Shown here in pieces: positions 8,738 through 17,915 of a stretch of DNA of 64,000 bases; position 1 is the first letter of the stretch; each line of letters starts with the position of its first letter. The position numbers and the translations under genes were made by a program. The notes below the pieces were generated by a model. The model had not been told where the DNA came from, made no database searches, and was given only the letters and a program-made list of their open reading frames with translations. Source of the DNA: Moraxella sp. ZY210820 (GTDB lineage Bacteria; Pseudomonadota; Gammaproteobacteria; Pseudomonadales; Moraxellaceae); assembly GCF_030674635.1 (NCBI RefSeq), contig NZ_CP089978.1, forward strand, positions 682,001 through 746,000. Reading direction: 5' to 3'.

Positions 8738-10252
8738 ATGGCAAAAAATATACACTATACCAGTCCAAGCCAAAAAAACAAAAAACAACCAATGGCTATG
8801 ATATGGGCGATTATGTTGGTAATATTGGCTGGAGCAATGTTTAGTTTTGCATTAGCCCCTTATCATTATTGGTATTTAGCGATTATTTCGCCAGCCTTAC
8901 TCTATTTTTGTGTACAAGACCGAACACCAAAGCAAGCCTTAATTTTAGGTTGGATTTATGGTTTTGCGTTATGGTTTGTTGGGGCATTTTGGCTTTATAC
9001 ATCGATTCATATTTATGGACATATTTCATCGCCTATTGCAGTGTTGATGGTTGCTGTGATGGCACTATTGATGGCAATATTTTCAGCAGTACAACTTTAT
9101 ATCTATCGTAAATTTTTTCCACAAACACCTTTAACTTTTGCACCTGTTTGGGTACTATTTGAATGGTTGAAAACATGGTTCTTAACAGGGTTTCCTTGGT
9201 TATTCGTTGGTTATGCCTTTACTGAACGCTTTTTTGATGCATATGCACCTGTTTTTGGAGTGTTGGGTGTATCATTTGCGGTGGTATTTATGGCTTGTGC
9301 ATTGGTGCATTTGTGTAAAAAACAATGGTTTTGGGCGGTGCCAAGTGTGGTTATGTTACTATTGACTTGGGGATTATCACAGCTTAATTTTGTGGAACAA
9401 AAAAATGAAAAACCATTGAGTGTATCACTTATTCAAGGGAATATCGATCAAAATGTGAAATGGGACGAACAATATTTTTTTAAAACATTGGCAATTTATA
9501 GTGATTTAAGCGAAAAAGAATGGGGTAGAGATTTAATTGTTTGGCCTGAATCTGCGATTCCTGCATTTCAAACAGATGTACAACCTTTTTTACAAGGCGT
9601 TGGTGACGTTGCGAAACAAAGTAAAACAGCATGGTTAGTTGGTATTTTTTATCGTGATGTCAATACTGAACAAAAATATAATGGGTTGATTTCATTGGGT
9701 GCCGATACATCAGGCGTGTATTTAAAACAGCGTTTGGTTCCTTTTGGGGAATATATTCCATTATCAGGTTTATTGTATTGGATATTACCTGAAGCACAAA
9801 AAGATGTTGCTAATGGGCAATTATCGGCAGGACCAGCTGGGCAATTACCGATTAAAGTTAAAAACCGTGATTTAGCTGTTGCAATTTGTTATGAAGTTGC
9901 GTATCCAAATATTACTCGTGCTAATGCCATCAAAAGTGATGCTTTAATGACGATTTCTAATGATGCATGGTTTACAGGAACGGCAGGTCCATGGCAACAT
10001 TTACAAATGGTGCAAATGCGAGCTAAAGAAAATGGACGGTGGTTCATTCGTGCAACGAATACGGGTGTTACCGCCATTATCAATCATCATGGGAAAATTG
10101 TGCAACAAGTTCCACAGGATGTGGCAATAGTATTACGTGGTGAATTACCAAGTATGACGGGTAGAACGTGGTATAATCGTTTTGGTGATTATCCGATTTT
10201 GGTGATTGTGGCGTTATTATTGTTATTAAGTTTGCGTTATCGTCCAAAATAG
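8738..10252 (+). CDS. lnt: Apolipoprotein N-acyltransferase
   Basis: 504 residues: an N-terminal part with several membrane helices (about 1-215), then a nitrilase-like periplasmic domain and one C-terminal helix. The catalytic triad is visible as Glu in WPESAIP, Lys in the following segment, and Cys in AICYEVAYP. Lnt adds the third acyl chain to the N-terminal cysteine of lipoproteins in the inner membrane, consistent with the many lipoproteins in this window. Second gene of the corC-lnt operon. Confidence 0.93.
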   Translation: MAKNIHYTSPSQKNKKQPMAMIWAIMLVILAGAMFSFALAPYHYWYLAIISPALLYFCVQDRTPKQALILGWIYGFALWFVGAFWLYTSIHIYGHISSPIAVLMVAVMALLMAIFSAVQLYIYRKFFPQTPLTFAPVWVLFEWLKTWFLTGFPWLFVGYAFTERFFDAYAPVFGVLGVSFAVVFMACALVHLCKKQWFWAVPSVVMLLLTWGLSQLNFVEQKNEKPLSVSLIQGNIDQNVKWDEQYFFKTLAIYSDLSEKEWGRDLIVWPESAIPAFQTDVQPFLQGVGDVAKQSKTAWLVGIFYRDVNTEQKYNGLISLGADTSGVYLKQRLVPFGEYIPLSGLLYWILPEAQKDVANGQLSAGPAGQLPIKVKNRDLAVAICYEVAYPNITRANAIKSDALMTISNDAWFTGTAGPWQHLQMVQMRAKENGRWFIRATNTGVTAIINHHGKIVQQVPQDVAIVLRGELPSMTGRTWYNRFGDYPILVIVALLLLLSLRYRPK

Positions 10253-10265
10253 TGGAATATTTTAA

Positions 10266-10391
10266 TATAGTCAATTCAGTTCAAATTCAAAATTAAACAG
10301 TAGGGGCGAATTATATTCGCCCAAGTAATTGATTTTACAAAGGGGTTTATGTAATAAACCCTTACATTTATTGTATTATTCTGATATAAAT
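10266..10391. repeat. Dispersed inverted-repeat element, family A
   Basis: About 126 bases beginning TATAGTCAATT and containing two internal palindromes: a GGGGCGAAT/ATTCGCCC pair and a GGGGTTTAT/ATAAACCC pair. It matches the reverse complement of 57647-57772 over most of its length. It fills most of the 330-base gap after lnt; the rest is AT-rich promoter region for the protease gene. Confidence 0.7.
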
Positions 10392-10464
10392 GATATGAAG
10401 GAATTGCAAGATGAACCTATACAAAAATCAATCATTAAATAGATATTTCATTGAATTATTTAAG

Positions 10465-10483
10465 TATAATGATAATTATTATA
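10465..10483. promoter_or_regulatory. Strong Fur-box-like palindrome upstream of the Do-family protease
   Basis: TATAATGATAATTATTATA matches 16 of 19 positions of the Fur consensus GATAATGATAATCATTATC and is nearly self-complementary. It lies about 100 bases before the protease start. Its function there is inferred, not demonstrated. Confidence 0.5.
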
Positions 10484-10584
10484 AATAAAATAGCAAAAAA
10501 TTACATGATTTAACTGAAAAATTCATTAAAAAGCAAATTCTAATTGCATAATAAGATTTTGATATAAAATTTAGGTAACATGAT

Positions 10585-11964
10585 ATGCAATATTTAGTTC
10601 GTCATTTCGCTAAAAATACAATATATGGGGCAGTTTTAGGGCTTACTGCAATGCAAGCTACTGCATCAAGTGTGGATTTTTCACCATTAGTAGAGCGTGT
10701 GAGTCCTGCGGTAGTTAGTGTTAATGTAGTGAAAACAACAAATCCAAGTGAAGAATTACAAATTCCGCCACAATTACGCCGTTATTTTGAATATCATTAT
10801 AATATCCCACAACATAAAGAAGAAAGTAGTTATGGTAGTGCATTTTTTATCAGTCAAGATGGATATTTATTGACCAATCATCATGTGGTTGATGGGGCAT
10901 CACATATCAGTATTATTTTAAATGACCGCCGTGAGATTGATGCTAAACTAATTGGTAGTGATAAGCGTACTGATATTGCCTTACTTAAGGTTGAAGGAAC
11001 AAATTATCCATCTTTAACTATGGGTAAAATGGATACGCTGAAAGTCGGTGAACCTGTATTGGCAATAGGTTCTCCGTTTGGTTTTGATTATTCGGCATCG
11101 GCAGGGATTGTTAGTGCTAAATCACGCACGATGTCAAGTGAAGCAAGTGTACCATTTATTCAAACTGATGTTGCTTTAAATCCCGGAAACTCAGGAGGAC
11201 CTTTATTTAATCGTCAGGGTGAAGTGATTGGGGTAAATTCTCGTATATTTAGTGGTACAGGCGGTTATATGGGCTTATCATTTTCTGTACCGATTGATGT
11301 GGCGATGGACGTGGCTCAACATTTAAAACAGACAGGACGTGTTTCTCGGGCGTATTTAGGAGTTAATTTGCAAGATGTGGATCGTCATTTAGCGGAAAGT
11401 TACCAATTTAGTAAACCAAAAGGGTCAATTATTACTCAAGTTGCTAAAAATTCTCCTGCACAATTGGCAGGACTCAAAACTGGTGATGTGATTTTAACTT
11501 ATAATGGGCATGAGATTGCACATACGACAGAATTAATGGATTATTTGTATCGAGCACGTCCTAATCAAATGATTAAACTCGATATTTTACGTCAAGGTAG
11601 AGTACAATCTGTTGATTTAAAATTAGAAACATCACCTGATGATACCCCACAACAACGTCCTAAAGCTATGAATCATTCATCACAAGATACCCAAGTTCTA
11701 GGTATGATTATTCGTGAGTTGTCATTAAAAGAACGTCAGCGATTAAATCTCAATGGTGTAGTAGTGTTTGATTTAACACAATCAGGTTTAGCGAGTAAAG
11801 CAGGTTTATTACCACAAGATTTAATTACACATATTAATGATGAAAGTGTACAGTCTGTTGCTGAATTTGTAAGTAAAATCAAACGATTAGAAAGAAATAA
11901 TGTGGTACGTTTAACTGTTGTTCGTCAAGGCGAAGTAGCTATTTTGGCGTTGCGGTTGAAATAG
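10585..11964 (+). CDS. Do-family periplasmic serine endoprotease (DegP/DegQ/MucD-like)
   Basis: 459 residues with signal peptide (cleavage near residue 27). The trypsin-like domain shows the catalytic triad: His100 in LLTNHHVVDG, Asp130 in KRTDIALLKV and Ser203 in NPGNSGGPLF. Two PDZ domains follow (about 255-345 and 365-455). It degrades or chaperones misfolded envelope proteins. The closest general match is to MucD/DegQ-type proteases. Gene is monocistronic, with a family-A repeat and a Fur-like palindrome upstream. Confidence 0.9.
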   Translation: MQYLVRHFAKNTIYGAVLGLTAMQATASSVDFSPLVERVSPAVVSVNVVKTTNPSEELQIPPQLRRYFEYHYNIPQHKEESSYGSAFFISQDGYLLTNHHVVDGASHISIILNDRREIDAKLIGSDKRTDIALLKVEGTNYPSLTMGKMDTLKVGEPVLAIGSPFGFDYSASAGIVSAKSRTMSSEASVPFIQTDVALNPGNSGGPLFNRQGEVIGVNSRIFSGTGGYMGLSFSVPIDVAMDVAQHLKQTGRVSRAYLGVNLQDVDRHLAESYQFSKPKGSIITQVAKNSPAQLAGLKTGDVILTYNGHEIAHTTELMDYLYRARPNQMIKLDILRQGRVQSVDLKLETSPDDTPQQRPKAMNHSSQDTQVLGMIIRELSLKERQRLNLNGVVVFDLTQSGLASKAGLLPQDLITHINDESVQSVAEFVSKIKRLERNNVVRLTVVRQGEVAILALRLK

Positions 11965-12036
11965 TATTTTGAATAAGATTTGATATAAAAGAGATATTAT
12001 GGTACTATTTTTTAATACCATATACTGAGTATGATA

Positions 12037-12329
12037 ATGCAACGTAAACATCTCAAACACTTCAAGCGATTTATCATCGTCCGATATTAGGAACGATTAA
12101 ATGGTCTGATATTGAAGCATTGTTTATCTCATTAGGTGCAATGATTATGGAGCGTGAAGGCTCTCGAGTTGCGATTATTTTATTTGGCGAAGTTAAAGTA
12201 TTTCATCGACCGCACCCCAGTCCTGATACAGATAAAGGGGCTGTAAAATCAGTTAAGCAGTGGTTAGAATTACATGGTATTACGCCTAATGATATATTGG
12301 AAGAAAGTCATGAATACCTTAAACATTAA
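12037..12329 (+). pseudogene. hicA toxin gene broken by a one-base frameshift near the start
   Basis: HicA-type mRNA-interferase sequence runs in one frame from about 12048 to 12329 (IKWSDIEALF, FGEVKVFHRPHP with the family His, and a C-terminal GAVKSVKQWLELHGI). In that frame a TAA lies at 12045 and there is no start. A good start ATG at 12037 opens MQRKHLK in the neighbouring frame. Adding one A within the CTCAAAC run near 12054 would join the two into a normal-length (about 97-residue) HicA. The toxin is therefore probably inactive, unless translation starts internally (for example TTG at 12120), which would remove the N-terminal third. It overlaps hicB by 20 bases. Confidence 0.65.
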
Positions 12330-12642
12330 TGGTCATACAGCAATTATTGCTTATGATGCAGAAATTGATATGTTTCGTGGAGAATTTATTGGTTTAAACG
12401 GTGGTGCTGATTTTTATGCTCGCGATGTAGATACCCTACATAAAGAAGCAAAATTATCATTAGAAACCTTTTTACAAGTATGTGAAGAACAAGGTATTGA
12501 ACCTGTAAAAGAATATTCTGGAAAGTTTAATACACGCATTGACCCTGAATTACACCGTGAATTGGCAATATTATCTGCGATACAAGGGTGCAGTATTAAT
12601 GAAATTGTTAATCGGGCGATTCGCAATGAAGTAAGGGCTTAA
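12310..12642 (+). CDS. hicB: HicB-family antitoxin
   Basis: About 110 residues from the ATG at 12310. N-terminal HicB partially degraded RNase H-like fold (GHTAIIAYDAEIDMFRGEFIGL) followed by a C-terminal ribbon-helix-helix region (FNTRIDPELHRELAILSAIQ...INEIVNRAIRNEV) for DNA binding. It neutralises HicA and represses its own promoter. The start lies inside the end of hicA, giving translational coupling. The cognate toxin appears frameshifted, so this may be an orphan antitoxin. Confidence 0.82.
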   Translation: MNTLNINGHTAIIAYDAEIDMFRGEFIGLNGGADFYARDVDTLHKEAKLSLETFLQVCEEQGIEPVKEYSGKFNTRIDPELHRELAILSAIQGCSINEIVNRAIRNEVRA

Positions 12643-12656
12643 TCTAAACTTTGTTA

Positions 12657-12692
12657 TTAACGAGCTAATGGTCTATAAAATTAGCTCGTTAA
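12657..12692. terminator. Bidirectional terminator between hicB and the methyltransferase gene
   Basis: Stem TTAACGAGCTAAT / ATTAGCTCGTTAA with a ten-base loop lies between convergent genes and overlaps the methyltransferase stop codon. Confidence 0.65.
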
Positions 12693-13469
12693 TCTCTGTC
12701 TTACCATTTCAAATAAACAAATTGAGCCTGCAACTGCAACATTTAATGATTCTTGTCCACCGGGTTGGGGGATATTGACCGCTTGAGCATGGCATAAAAC
12801 ATCATCAGTTACCCCTTGTCCTTCATTACCTAAAATCCACACTATAGGTGAGCGTAAATCTTGTTGATAGATACTATTTGAATTTTGTAAGCTAGTAGCT
12901 AAAACAGGAATACTAAAATGAGATAGAATACACGTTAAATCTACATTTTCAAAACATTGTAAGGCAAAATGTGCTCCCATACCTGCACGCACCACACGAG
13001 GCGACCATAAAGATGCTGTGCCTTGACTACAAATAATTTGTTTAATTCCTGCGGCGGCAGCTGAACGTAATAATGTACCGACATTACCAGGGTCTTGTAC
13101 ATTTTCTAAAATAAGAGTATCTTTATCATATTGAATTTCATTAAGATTTTTTTGATGATGAGTTGTATCAATAATGGCTAAACAAGCAAGGGAAGTCCCT
13201 AAGTTACTGAACTCTTTATATAACTGTTGTGAAATAATAAAAATTTGTCCACGATATTGCTGTTGAATACGTTGGAAATCATCATGTTCTAAAGCATTTT
13301 CTGTAGTAAAAATTGATAACAAAGGAGACTGTTCTAAATAGGCTAAAGCAAGATGTGTGCCTTCAATCACACTTTGTTGATGTTTTTTACGATAATGTTG
13401 ATGCTCAATTAATGAGCGTAAATGTTTAATTTTACTATTATCTTTTGATTCTAAATAAATAATTGACAT
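12681..13469 (-). CDS. TrmH/SpoU-family RNA 2'-O-methyltransferase
   Basis: 262 residues. The C-terminal SPOUT domain has all three family motifs: ENVQDPGNVGTLLRSAAAAG, VWILGNEGQG and the knot-forming IPQPGGQESLNVAVA. The N-terminal substrate-binding domain starts with a basic segment (DNSKIKHLRSL). The family methylates riboses in rRNA or tRNA with S-adenosylmethionine; the target here is not clear, as it is not obviously RlmB. It faces fbp in the same direction, separated by a terminator hairpin. Confidence 0.85.
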   Translation of the reverse strand: MSIIYLESKDNSKIKHLRSLIEHQHYRKKHQQSVIEGTHLALAYLEQSPLLSIFTTENALEHDDFQRIQQQYRGQIFIISQQLYKEFSNLGTSLACLAIIDTTHHQKNLNEIQYDKDTLILENVQDPGNVGTLLRSAAAAGIKQIICSQGTASLWSPRVVRAGMGAHFALQCFENVDLTCILSHFSIPVLATSLQNSNSIYQQDLRSPIVWILGNEGQGVTDDVLCHAQAVNIPQPGGQESLNVAVAGSICLFEMVRQRLTS

Positions 13470-13486
13470 GATGTATCCATAGATAA

Positions 13487-13523
13487 AATCAAGCGTTGAT
13501 AGAACATTTCAACGCTTGATTTA
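13487..13523 (-). terminator. Terminator downstream of fbp
   Basis: Stem AAATCAAGCGTTGA / TCAACGCTTGATTT with flanking A and T runs, just beyond the fbp stop codon on the minus strand. Confidence 0.75.
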
Positions 13524-13529
13524 ACTTTA

Positions 13530-14510
13530 TTATGCTTGAGTATGATAACTTACCACTAAATCAACTTCATTTTTTGCACCTAAAACGACAGGCACACGCT
13601 CATGAATTTCTGTGGGTTGAATCGTCATGATACGTAAACGTGCAGTAGATGATTCACCACCAGCTTGTTCAATTAAGAAACTCATTGGATTTGCTTCATA
13701 AAGTAAACGTAAACGCCCTTTACGATTCGCCGATTTGGTATCATAAGGGTACATAAAAATACCACCACGACATAAGATACGGTGTACATCGCCCACCATA
13801 CAGCCAACCCAACGCATATTAAAATCTTTACCACGCACTGAAGTTTTACCTGCTAATAATTCTTCAACATAACGCTGTACAGGTGCTTCCCAATGACGTT
13901 GATTTGAGCTATTAATTGCAAACTCTTGTGTATCTGTATCAATTTTAACTTGTTCTGCTGTTAAAATAAATTGTTTAGTTTCAATATCTAAAGTAAAAAT
14001 ATCAACACCTTGCCCCGTGGTTAATGCTAACATGGTTGATGGACCATAGAGTACATAACCTGCAGCAACTTGTTGTGTTCCCATTTGCAGAAAATCTTCA
14101 GCTTGTGCAGGGTGGTTTATTGCTGGTAAAACCGAAAAAATCGTACCCACAGCCATATTAATATCTAAATTACTTGAACCATCTAAAGGGTCGAATAATA
14201 CTAAATATTCGCCATTGTTTTGAGCTGGAGTGAAATCATCGAGTTCTTCTGATGCTAAACCTGCAACATTGGTGTGTTTTTTTAAGTTATTAATTAGTAA
14301 ATCATTTGAAATGACATCTAGTTTCTTTTGGGTTTCACCTTGTACATTTTCTACACCGACATTACCTAATACACCTGCCAAAGCACCTTTTTGTAAAATA
14401 ATATCAATTTGTTGGCAAGTTTGAGCGATACATTGTAAAACATTGGCTAGGGCAGTCGGAATATGTTGTTCACGTTGTTGTAAATACTGAGCAAGGCTGA
14501 TTGATGACAT
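13530..14510 (-). CDS. fbp: Class I fructose-1,6-bisphosphatase
   Basis: 326 residues, normal for the class I enzyme. It carries the metal-binding/phosphatase motif LVLFDPLDGSSNLD (about residues 105-118), the upstream glutamates ASEELDDF, and the C-terminal substrate site GRLRLLYEANPMSFLIEQAGG. It hydrolyses fructose-1,6-bisphosphate to fructose-6-phosphate, a committed gluconeogenic step, consistent with an organism living on organic acids or amino acids. Monocistronic. Confidence 0.93.
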   Translation of the reverse strand: MSSISLAQYLQQREQHIPTALANVLQCIAQTCQQIDIILQKGALAGVLGNVGVENVQGETQKKLDVISNDLLINNLKKHTNVAGLASEELDDFTPAQNNGEYLVLFDPLDGSSNLDINMAVGTIFSVLPAINHPAQAEDFLQMGTQQVAAGYVLYGPSTMLALTTGQGVDIFTLDIETKQFILTAEQVKIDTDTQEFAINSSNQRHWEAPVQRYVEELLAGKTSVRGKDFNMRWVGCMVGDVHRILCRGGIFMYPYDTKSANRKGRLRLLYEANPMSFLIEQAGGESSTARLRIMTIQPTEIHERVPVVLGAKNEVDLVVSYHTQA

Positions 14511-14685
14511 AGGATTATCACTCCAAAAGATAAAGGGTATTTTTTAAAGTTATATTTTAAATCATAATCTCATAAATTAAAATCATTTTGCAAAAATATG
14601 TTAAAAATAGTCTATAAAATGCTTGCATATTTATTTTAATCAGGTTATTTTAAATCTATCTATCATGTTATAGAGGAGTTTAAAA

Positions 14686-14868
14686 ATGAGTGTAAAAACA
14701 TTTGATAAAGTACCAACACCAAGTGAGCCAATTACGGTAGAAATGGAACAAATTAGTGAAGAAAGCGTACAGCAAGCATGGCGAGATTATCAAGCTAAAC
14801 CTGAATATAAAGAGTTTAATAAGCATGACATGATTGACAGTATGTTAGAGCAAAAGTCAGCAGAGTAG
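14686..14868 (+). CDS. Small acidic protein of unknown function
   Basis: 60 residues, preceded by a strong ribosome-binding site (AGAGGAG, eight bases before ATG) and followed by a terminator-like hairpin, so it is probably a real small gene. The sequence is hydrophilic and acidic, with no signal peptide, membrane segment or cysteine. The C-terminal half (WRDYQAKPEYKEFNKHDM) looks helical. Not recognised. Confidence 0.6.
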   Translation: MSVKTFDKVPTPSEPITVEMEQISEESVQQAWRDYQAKPEYKEFNKHDMIDSMLEQKSAE

Positions 14869-14887
14869 ATTATAAAAAATTATCATT

Positions 14888-14942
14888 CATCATGATTTTT
14901 TTTGTAAAACAATGGAAATCATGATGAGTTTTTGATTATTAT
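14888..14942 (+). terminator. Terminator-like hairpin after the small protein gene
   Basis: TCATCATGATTT pairs with AAATCATGATGA across a long loop and is followed by GTTTTTG. The remaining bases to 15052 show nothing I can name. Confidence 0.5.
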
Positions 14943-15100
14943 TTTATTTTGTCTCATATTGAATATCAGTATTCTCCCATTTAGATAAAGTATTTAAAAT
15001 TGAAACATTCACTAAAATAATTCCAATACCTTGAATGGAATTCACGATATGCTTATTTCTTTCGCACATCTTTCATCATCTTAGCTACCAATTCTCTAAT

Positions 15101-15961
15101 TCAGCAATGAGCAATGTCGTGGTGCGTGCGTTCATGCCAGCTCATTAGTATTGTAAAACCGTCTATATCAATGGGCGGTGTTTGCAGATGAACATTGGAT
15201 AAAGTTTTGGCAAGCTGTTCTGGTAATACTGCTACCAAATCTGACTCTTGCAATAAAGATGGCAACAACAAAATATTATTTAAAGATACCATCACTCTGC
15301 GTTTTAATCCCAATTTTTGTAATGCCAAATCAGTCGCTCCACTAAACTCTCCGCCATTATAAGAAAACATTGCAAAGGGTAATTCACAAAATGTTTCTAA
15401 GGTTAATTGTTTATTTGCCATTGGGTGCGTTTTACTCATTGCACAAATATAGCGTTCATCATAAAGTTTTTGTTGGTACATATCAGGGGTTAAATTATAA
15501 TGACTGACAAATGCCAAATCAATTTTATTTTGTTCAAACAAAGTTTTCACATTTTGCCCTTGTACAGGCAATAATGCCACTTGTACATTGGGAGCAAGCC
15601 GTCTTAATTTTAAAATAAGTGGCACAGCAATAATCGCCTGTACATAATCGGTTGCCCCAATCCGCAGTGTCATCGCCAAATGTTCAGGCTCTAAAATGGG
15701 TGGTTGTAACATTGAATTGACATCTTGCAAAATTTGCCGTGCGATTTTGCCAAGCTCTAATGCTCTATCGGTCGGCTGGACACCGTGTTGCACCCGCACA
15801 AATAAAGGGTCGTTAAAGCTCTCACGCAAGCGGTTTAAAATCCCACTCATGGCAGGCTGTGTCAGTGATAGCCTGTGAGCGGCACGACTGACGTTTTGCT
15901 CATCAAGCAGTACCACAAAGGCTTTGAGTAAGTTTAGGTCAAGTTTTCGTAAGTCGGTCAT
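15101..15961 (-). CDS. LysR-family transcriptional regulator, shortened at the C-terminus by a premature stop
   Basis: 286 residues. N-terminal winged helix-turn-helix (LNLLKAFVVLLDEQNVSRAA and TQPAMSGILNRLRESFNDPLF) followed by a periplasmic-binding-like effector domain. The frame ends at TGA (15101-15103) just after SWHERTHHDIAHC, whereas family members normally continue WxR-L. Reading through the TGA gives 15 further sensible residues (IRELVAKMMKDVRKK) before TAA at 15053. A recent TGG-to-TGA change is the simplest explanation, so activity is uncertain. Its target is unknown; flavin oxidoreductase genes lie nearby. Confidence 0.8.
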   Translation of the reverse strand: MTDLRKLDLNLLKAFVVLLDEQNVSRAAHRLSLTQPAMSGILNRLRESFNDPLFVRVQHGVQPTDRALELGKIARQILQDVNSMLQPPILEPEHLAMTLRIGATDYVQAIIAVPLILKLRRLAPNVQVALLPVQGQNVKTLFEQNKIDLAFVSHYNLTPDMYQQKLYDERYICAMSKTHPMANKQLTLETFCELPFAMFSYNGGEFSGATDLALQKLGLKRRVMVSLNNILLLPSLLQESDLVAVLPEQLAKTLSNVHLQTPPIDIDGFTILMSWHERTHHDIAHC

Positions 15962-15975
15962 TATAACAGTTCTAT

Positions 15976-16677
15976 TTATTTAAAATCGCCAACATTGTTA
16001 AAATAAAATTTATGCATAATTTCTGGAATTTGCATAGGTAAACAATCCAAATATAAATATTGCATACTTAATACTGATGACATCGTTTGCATTGATTGAG
16101 ACATTGTCGCCAATAACATTGCATTTAATGCTTCTAGACCATTGGAATTTTGCAAAAGTTGGATCATTAATGGTTCGGGAAAACCTTCTTTTTTACGATT
16201 AAAAGCGTGTAACCCTGAATGAACATAAGAACAAGAATGTTTGAAATGCAAATCCTTAAAACTTTTTAATAAAACATAGGCTTTATTTGGAATAGCTTGA
16301 TTTTGAACACCTTTTTCAATATCTTCTAGCATTACGGTAATTGTTGGCGTGATATTTTCAAATTGTTTCACATTTTGTTCTGTTAAGGGTTGTTGCAATT
16401 TATTGATGATTTTTTCTTTTGAACAATAATACAACCAAAAAGCCCTAATGGTTACTTCATATTGTAACCTTAATAAACTCGTTGCAGAAATAAATAATTC
16501 ATTTTCTGCCAATCTGTGAATGGCTTGACCGTATTCTGATGAAATATCAAGCATTACCAAAACAGATAAAACACGATATTCATTATCCTCAGTAAAAGGA
16601 ATGTCGCCAATACCGCTATATAGGGCTTGACAAAACTCATAAGATTTAGCTAAAAATACTCTAAAAGTTTGTGTCAT
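15976..16677 (-). CDS. Uncharacterised helical protein
   Basis: 233 residues, no signal peptide, no clear membrane helices. It resembles a family of uncharacterised cytosolic helical proteins (DUF6988/DUF5677-like), with a central YEVTIRAFWLYYCS helix and a conserved-looking CSYVHSGLHAFNRK segment. Function unknown. Divergent from the flavin-dependent oxidoreductase at 16865; ends 14 bases before the LysR start on the same strand, so it may be co-transcribed with that regulator. Confidence 0.6.
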   Translation of the reverse strand: MTQTFRVFLAKSYEFCQALYSGIGDIPFTEDNEYRVLSVLVMLDISSEYGQAIHRLAENELFISATSLLRLQYEVTIRAFWLYYCSKEKIINKLQQPLTEQNVKQFENITPTITVMLEDIEKGVQNQAIPNKAYVLLKSFKDLHFKHSCSYVHSGLHAFNRKKEGFPEPLMIQLLQNSNGLEALNAMLLATMSQSMQTMSSVLSMQYLYLDCLPMQIPEIMHKFYFNNVGDFK

Positions 16678-16864
16678 CAGTTGTTTTTCCTAAAATTTCA
16701 AGTAATGATGCATTTGTGAAAAATATAATGTGAATATAGTATCCTTATTATTTATAGAAATCAAGTTATCATTTAAATTTATATCAAATTATAAAAATAA
16801 TCAATTTGAAATAATATGATGATTCACTTATGATAGGTAAAATGAATGAAATAGGATAATTTTT

Positions 16865-17872
16865 GTGTCAAATCCCATCAAAATCCCCCAACTTTCCGCC
16901 CTAAACCTTGCCCCAATGCGTCAAGGACAAACCGCCAAAGATGCCATTGACGCTATGGTGCGATTGGCACAACATTTAGAACACCTTGATTTTAAACGTT
17001 TTTGGATTGCCGAACACCACAATATGCCCCATTTGGCAAGTTCTGCCACACAAATTCTCATCGCCCACACGCTTTCACAAACACAAAAAATCCGTGTCGG
17101 TAGCGGTGGCGTAATGCTCCCTAATCACAGCCCTTTGCAAGTTGCCGAACAGTACGGCACGCTTAAAACCTTGTATGGCGACAGGGTGGATTTGGGGCTT
17201 GGGCGAGCCCCTGGCACCGACCCAATGACCGCCCTTGCCCTACGGCGAGGCAGGCGAGATGTGTCTGATGAATTTTCCAGTGACATCAGTGAGTTACAAC
17301 GCTACTTTGGCGATGACAGCGTACAAGGGCAAGTCAAAGCTTATCCTGCGATGGGTTTAAATGTACCTTTGTATATTTTGGGGTCAAGTACCGAAAGTGC
17401 GTATTTGGCAGGGCGACTTGGCTTGCCTTATGCCTTTGCTGCCCATTTTGCCCCACGAATGTTAGAGCTGGCGGTAGAGATTTATCGGCGTGAATTTAAA
17501 CCGTCTGCTGTGTTAGATGCCCCTTATATGATGGTTTGTGTCAATGCGGTGGTGGCGGATACAGACGATGAAGCCCACTTTTTGCAAACAAGCCTTCAAC
17601 AGCTCTTTTGGGATTTGGTGCGTGGTGTGTCTCGTGGCGTGTGTCCGCCTGTGGACGATATGGACGCACTTTGGTCGCCTAGCGAAAAACAGGCGGCAAT
17701 GGCAATGCTGGCTGGTTCATTTGTGGGCGATAAGGCAAGCGTTAAACATCAACTGATTGATTTTCAAAATAGACTGAGTGTTGATGAGCTGATTTTAACC
17801 AATTATATTTTTGATGAAGACAAACAGCATTATGCTTATCAATTATTTAAAGAAATGGTTGATGAGTTGTAA
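16865..17872 (+). CDS. LLM-class (luciferase-like) flavin-dependent oxidoreductase
   Basis: 335 residues starting at GTG (16865). It fits the luciferase-like monooxygenase fold: LSALNLAPMRQGQTAKDAI at the start, FWIAEHHNMPHLASSATQ, VGSGGVMLPNHSPLQVAEQYGTL and LGLGRAPGTDP, as in the MsnO8/YhbW group. Such enzymes use FMNH2 and O2; the substrate is unknown. Codon choice is visibly richer in G and C than in the flanking core genes. It is followed by a terminator and a DNA-uptake-like sequence, suggesting transfer from another lineage. Confidence 0.85.
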   Translation: MSNPIKIPQLSALNLAPMRQGQTAKDAIDAMVRLAQHLEHLDFKRFWIAEHHNMPHLASSATQILIAHTLSQTQKIRVGSGGVMLPNHSPLQVAEQYGTLKTLYGDRVDLGLGRAPGTDPMTALALRRGRRDVSDEFSSDISELQRYFGDDSVQGQVKAYPAMGLNVPLYILGSSTESAYLAGRLGLPYAFAAHFAPRMLELAVEIYRREFKPSAVLDAPYMMVCVNAVVADTDDEAHFLQTSLQQLFWDLVRGVSRGVCPPVDDMDALWSPSEKQAAMAMLAGSFVGDKASVKHQLIDFQNRLSVDELILTNYIFDEDKQHYAYQLFKEMVDEL

Positions 17873-17879
17873 GTGAAAT

Positions 17880-17911
17880 AAAACACCGCTTGAATGGGGG
17901 CGGTGTTTTAT
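17880..17911 (+). terminator. Terminator, ACACCGC-type stem
   Basis: AAAACACCGC pairs with GCGGTGTTTT. Very similar stems occur at 27261-27294 and 29830-29865 in the same accessory region. Confidence 0.8.
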
Positions 17912-17915
17912 TTTC

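Noticed and set aside
12120..12329. hicA as an intact 69-residue gene starting at TTG
   Set aside because: The family sequence clearly extends further upstream and a normal start with N-terminal residues lies in the adjacent frame, so a frameshifted gene explains more.
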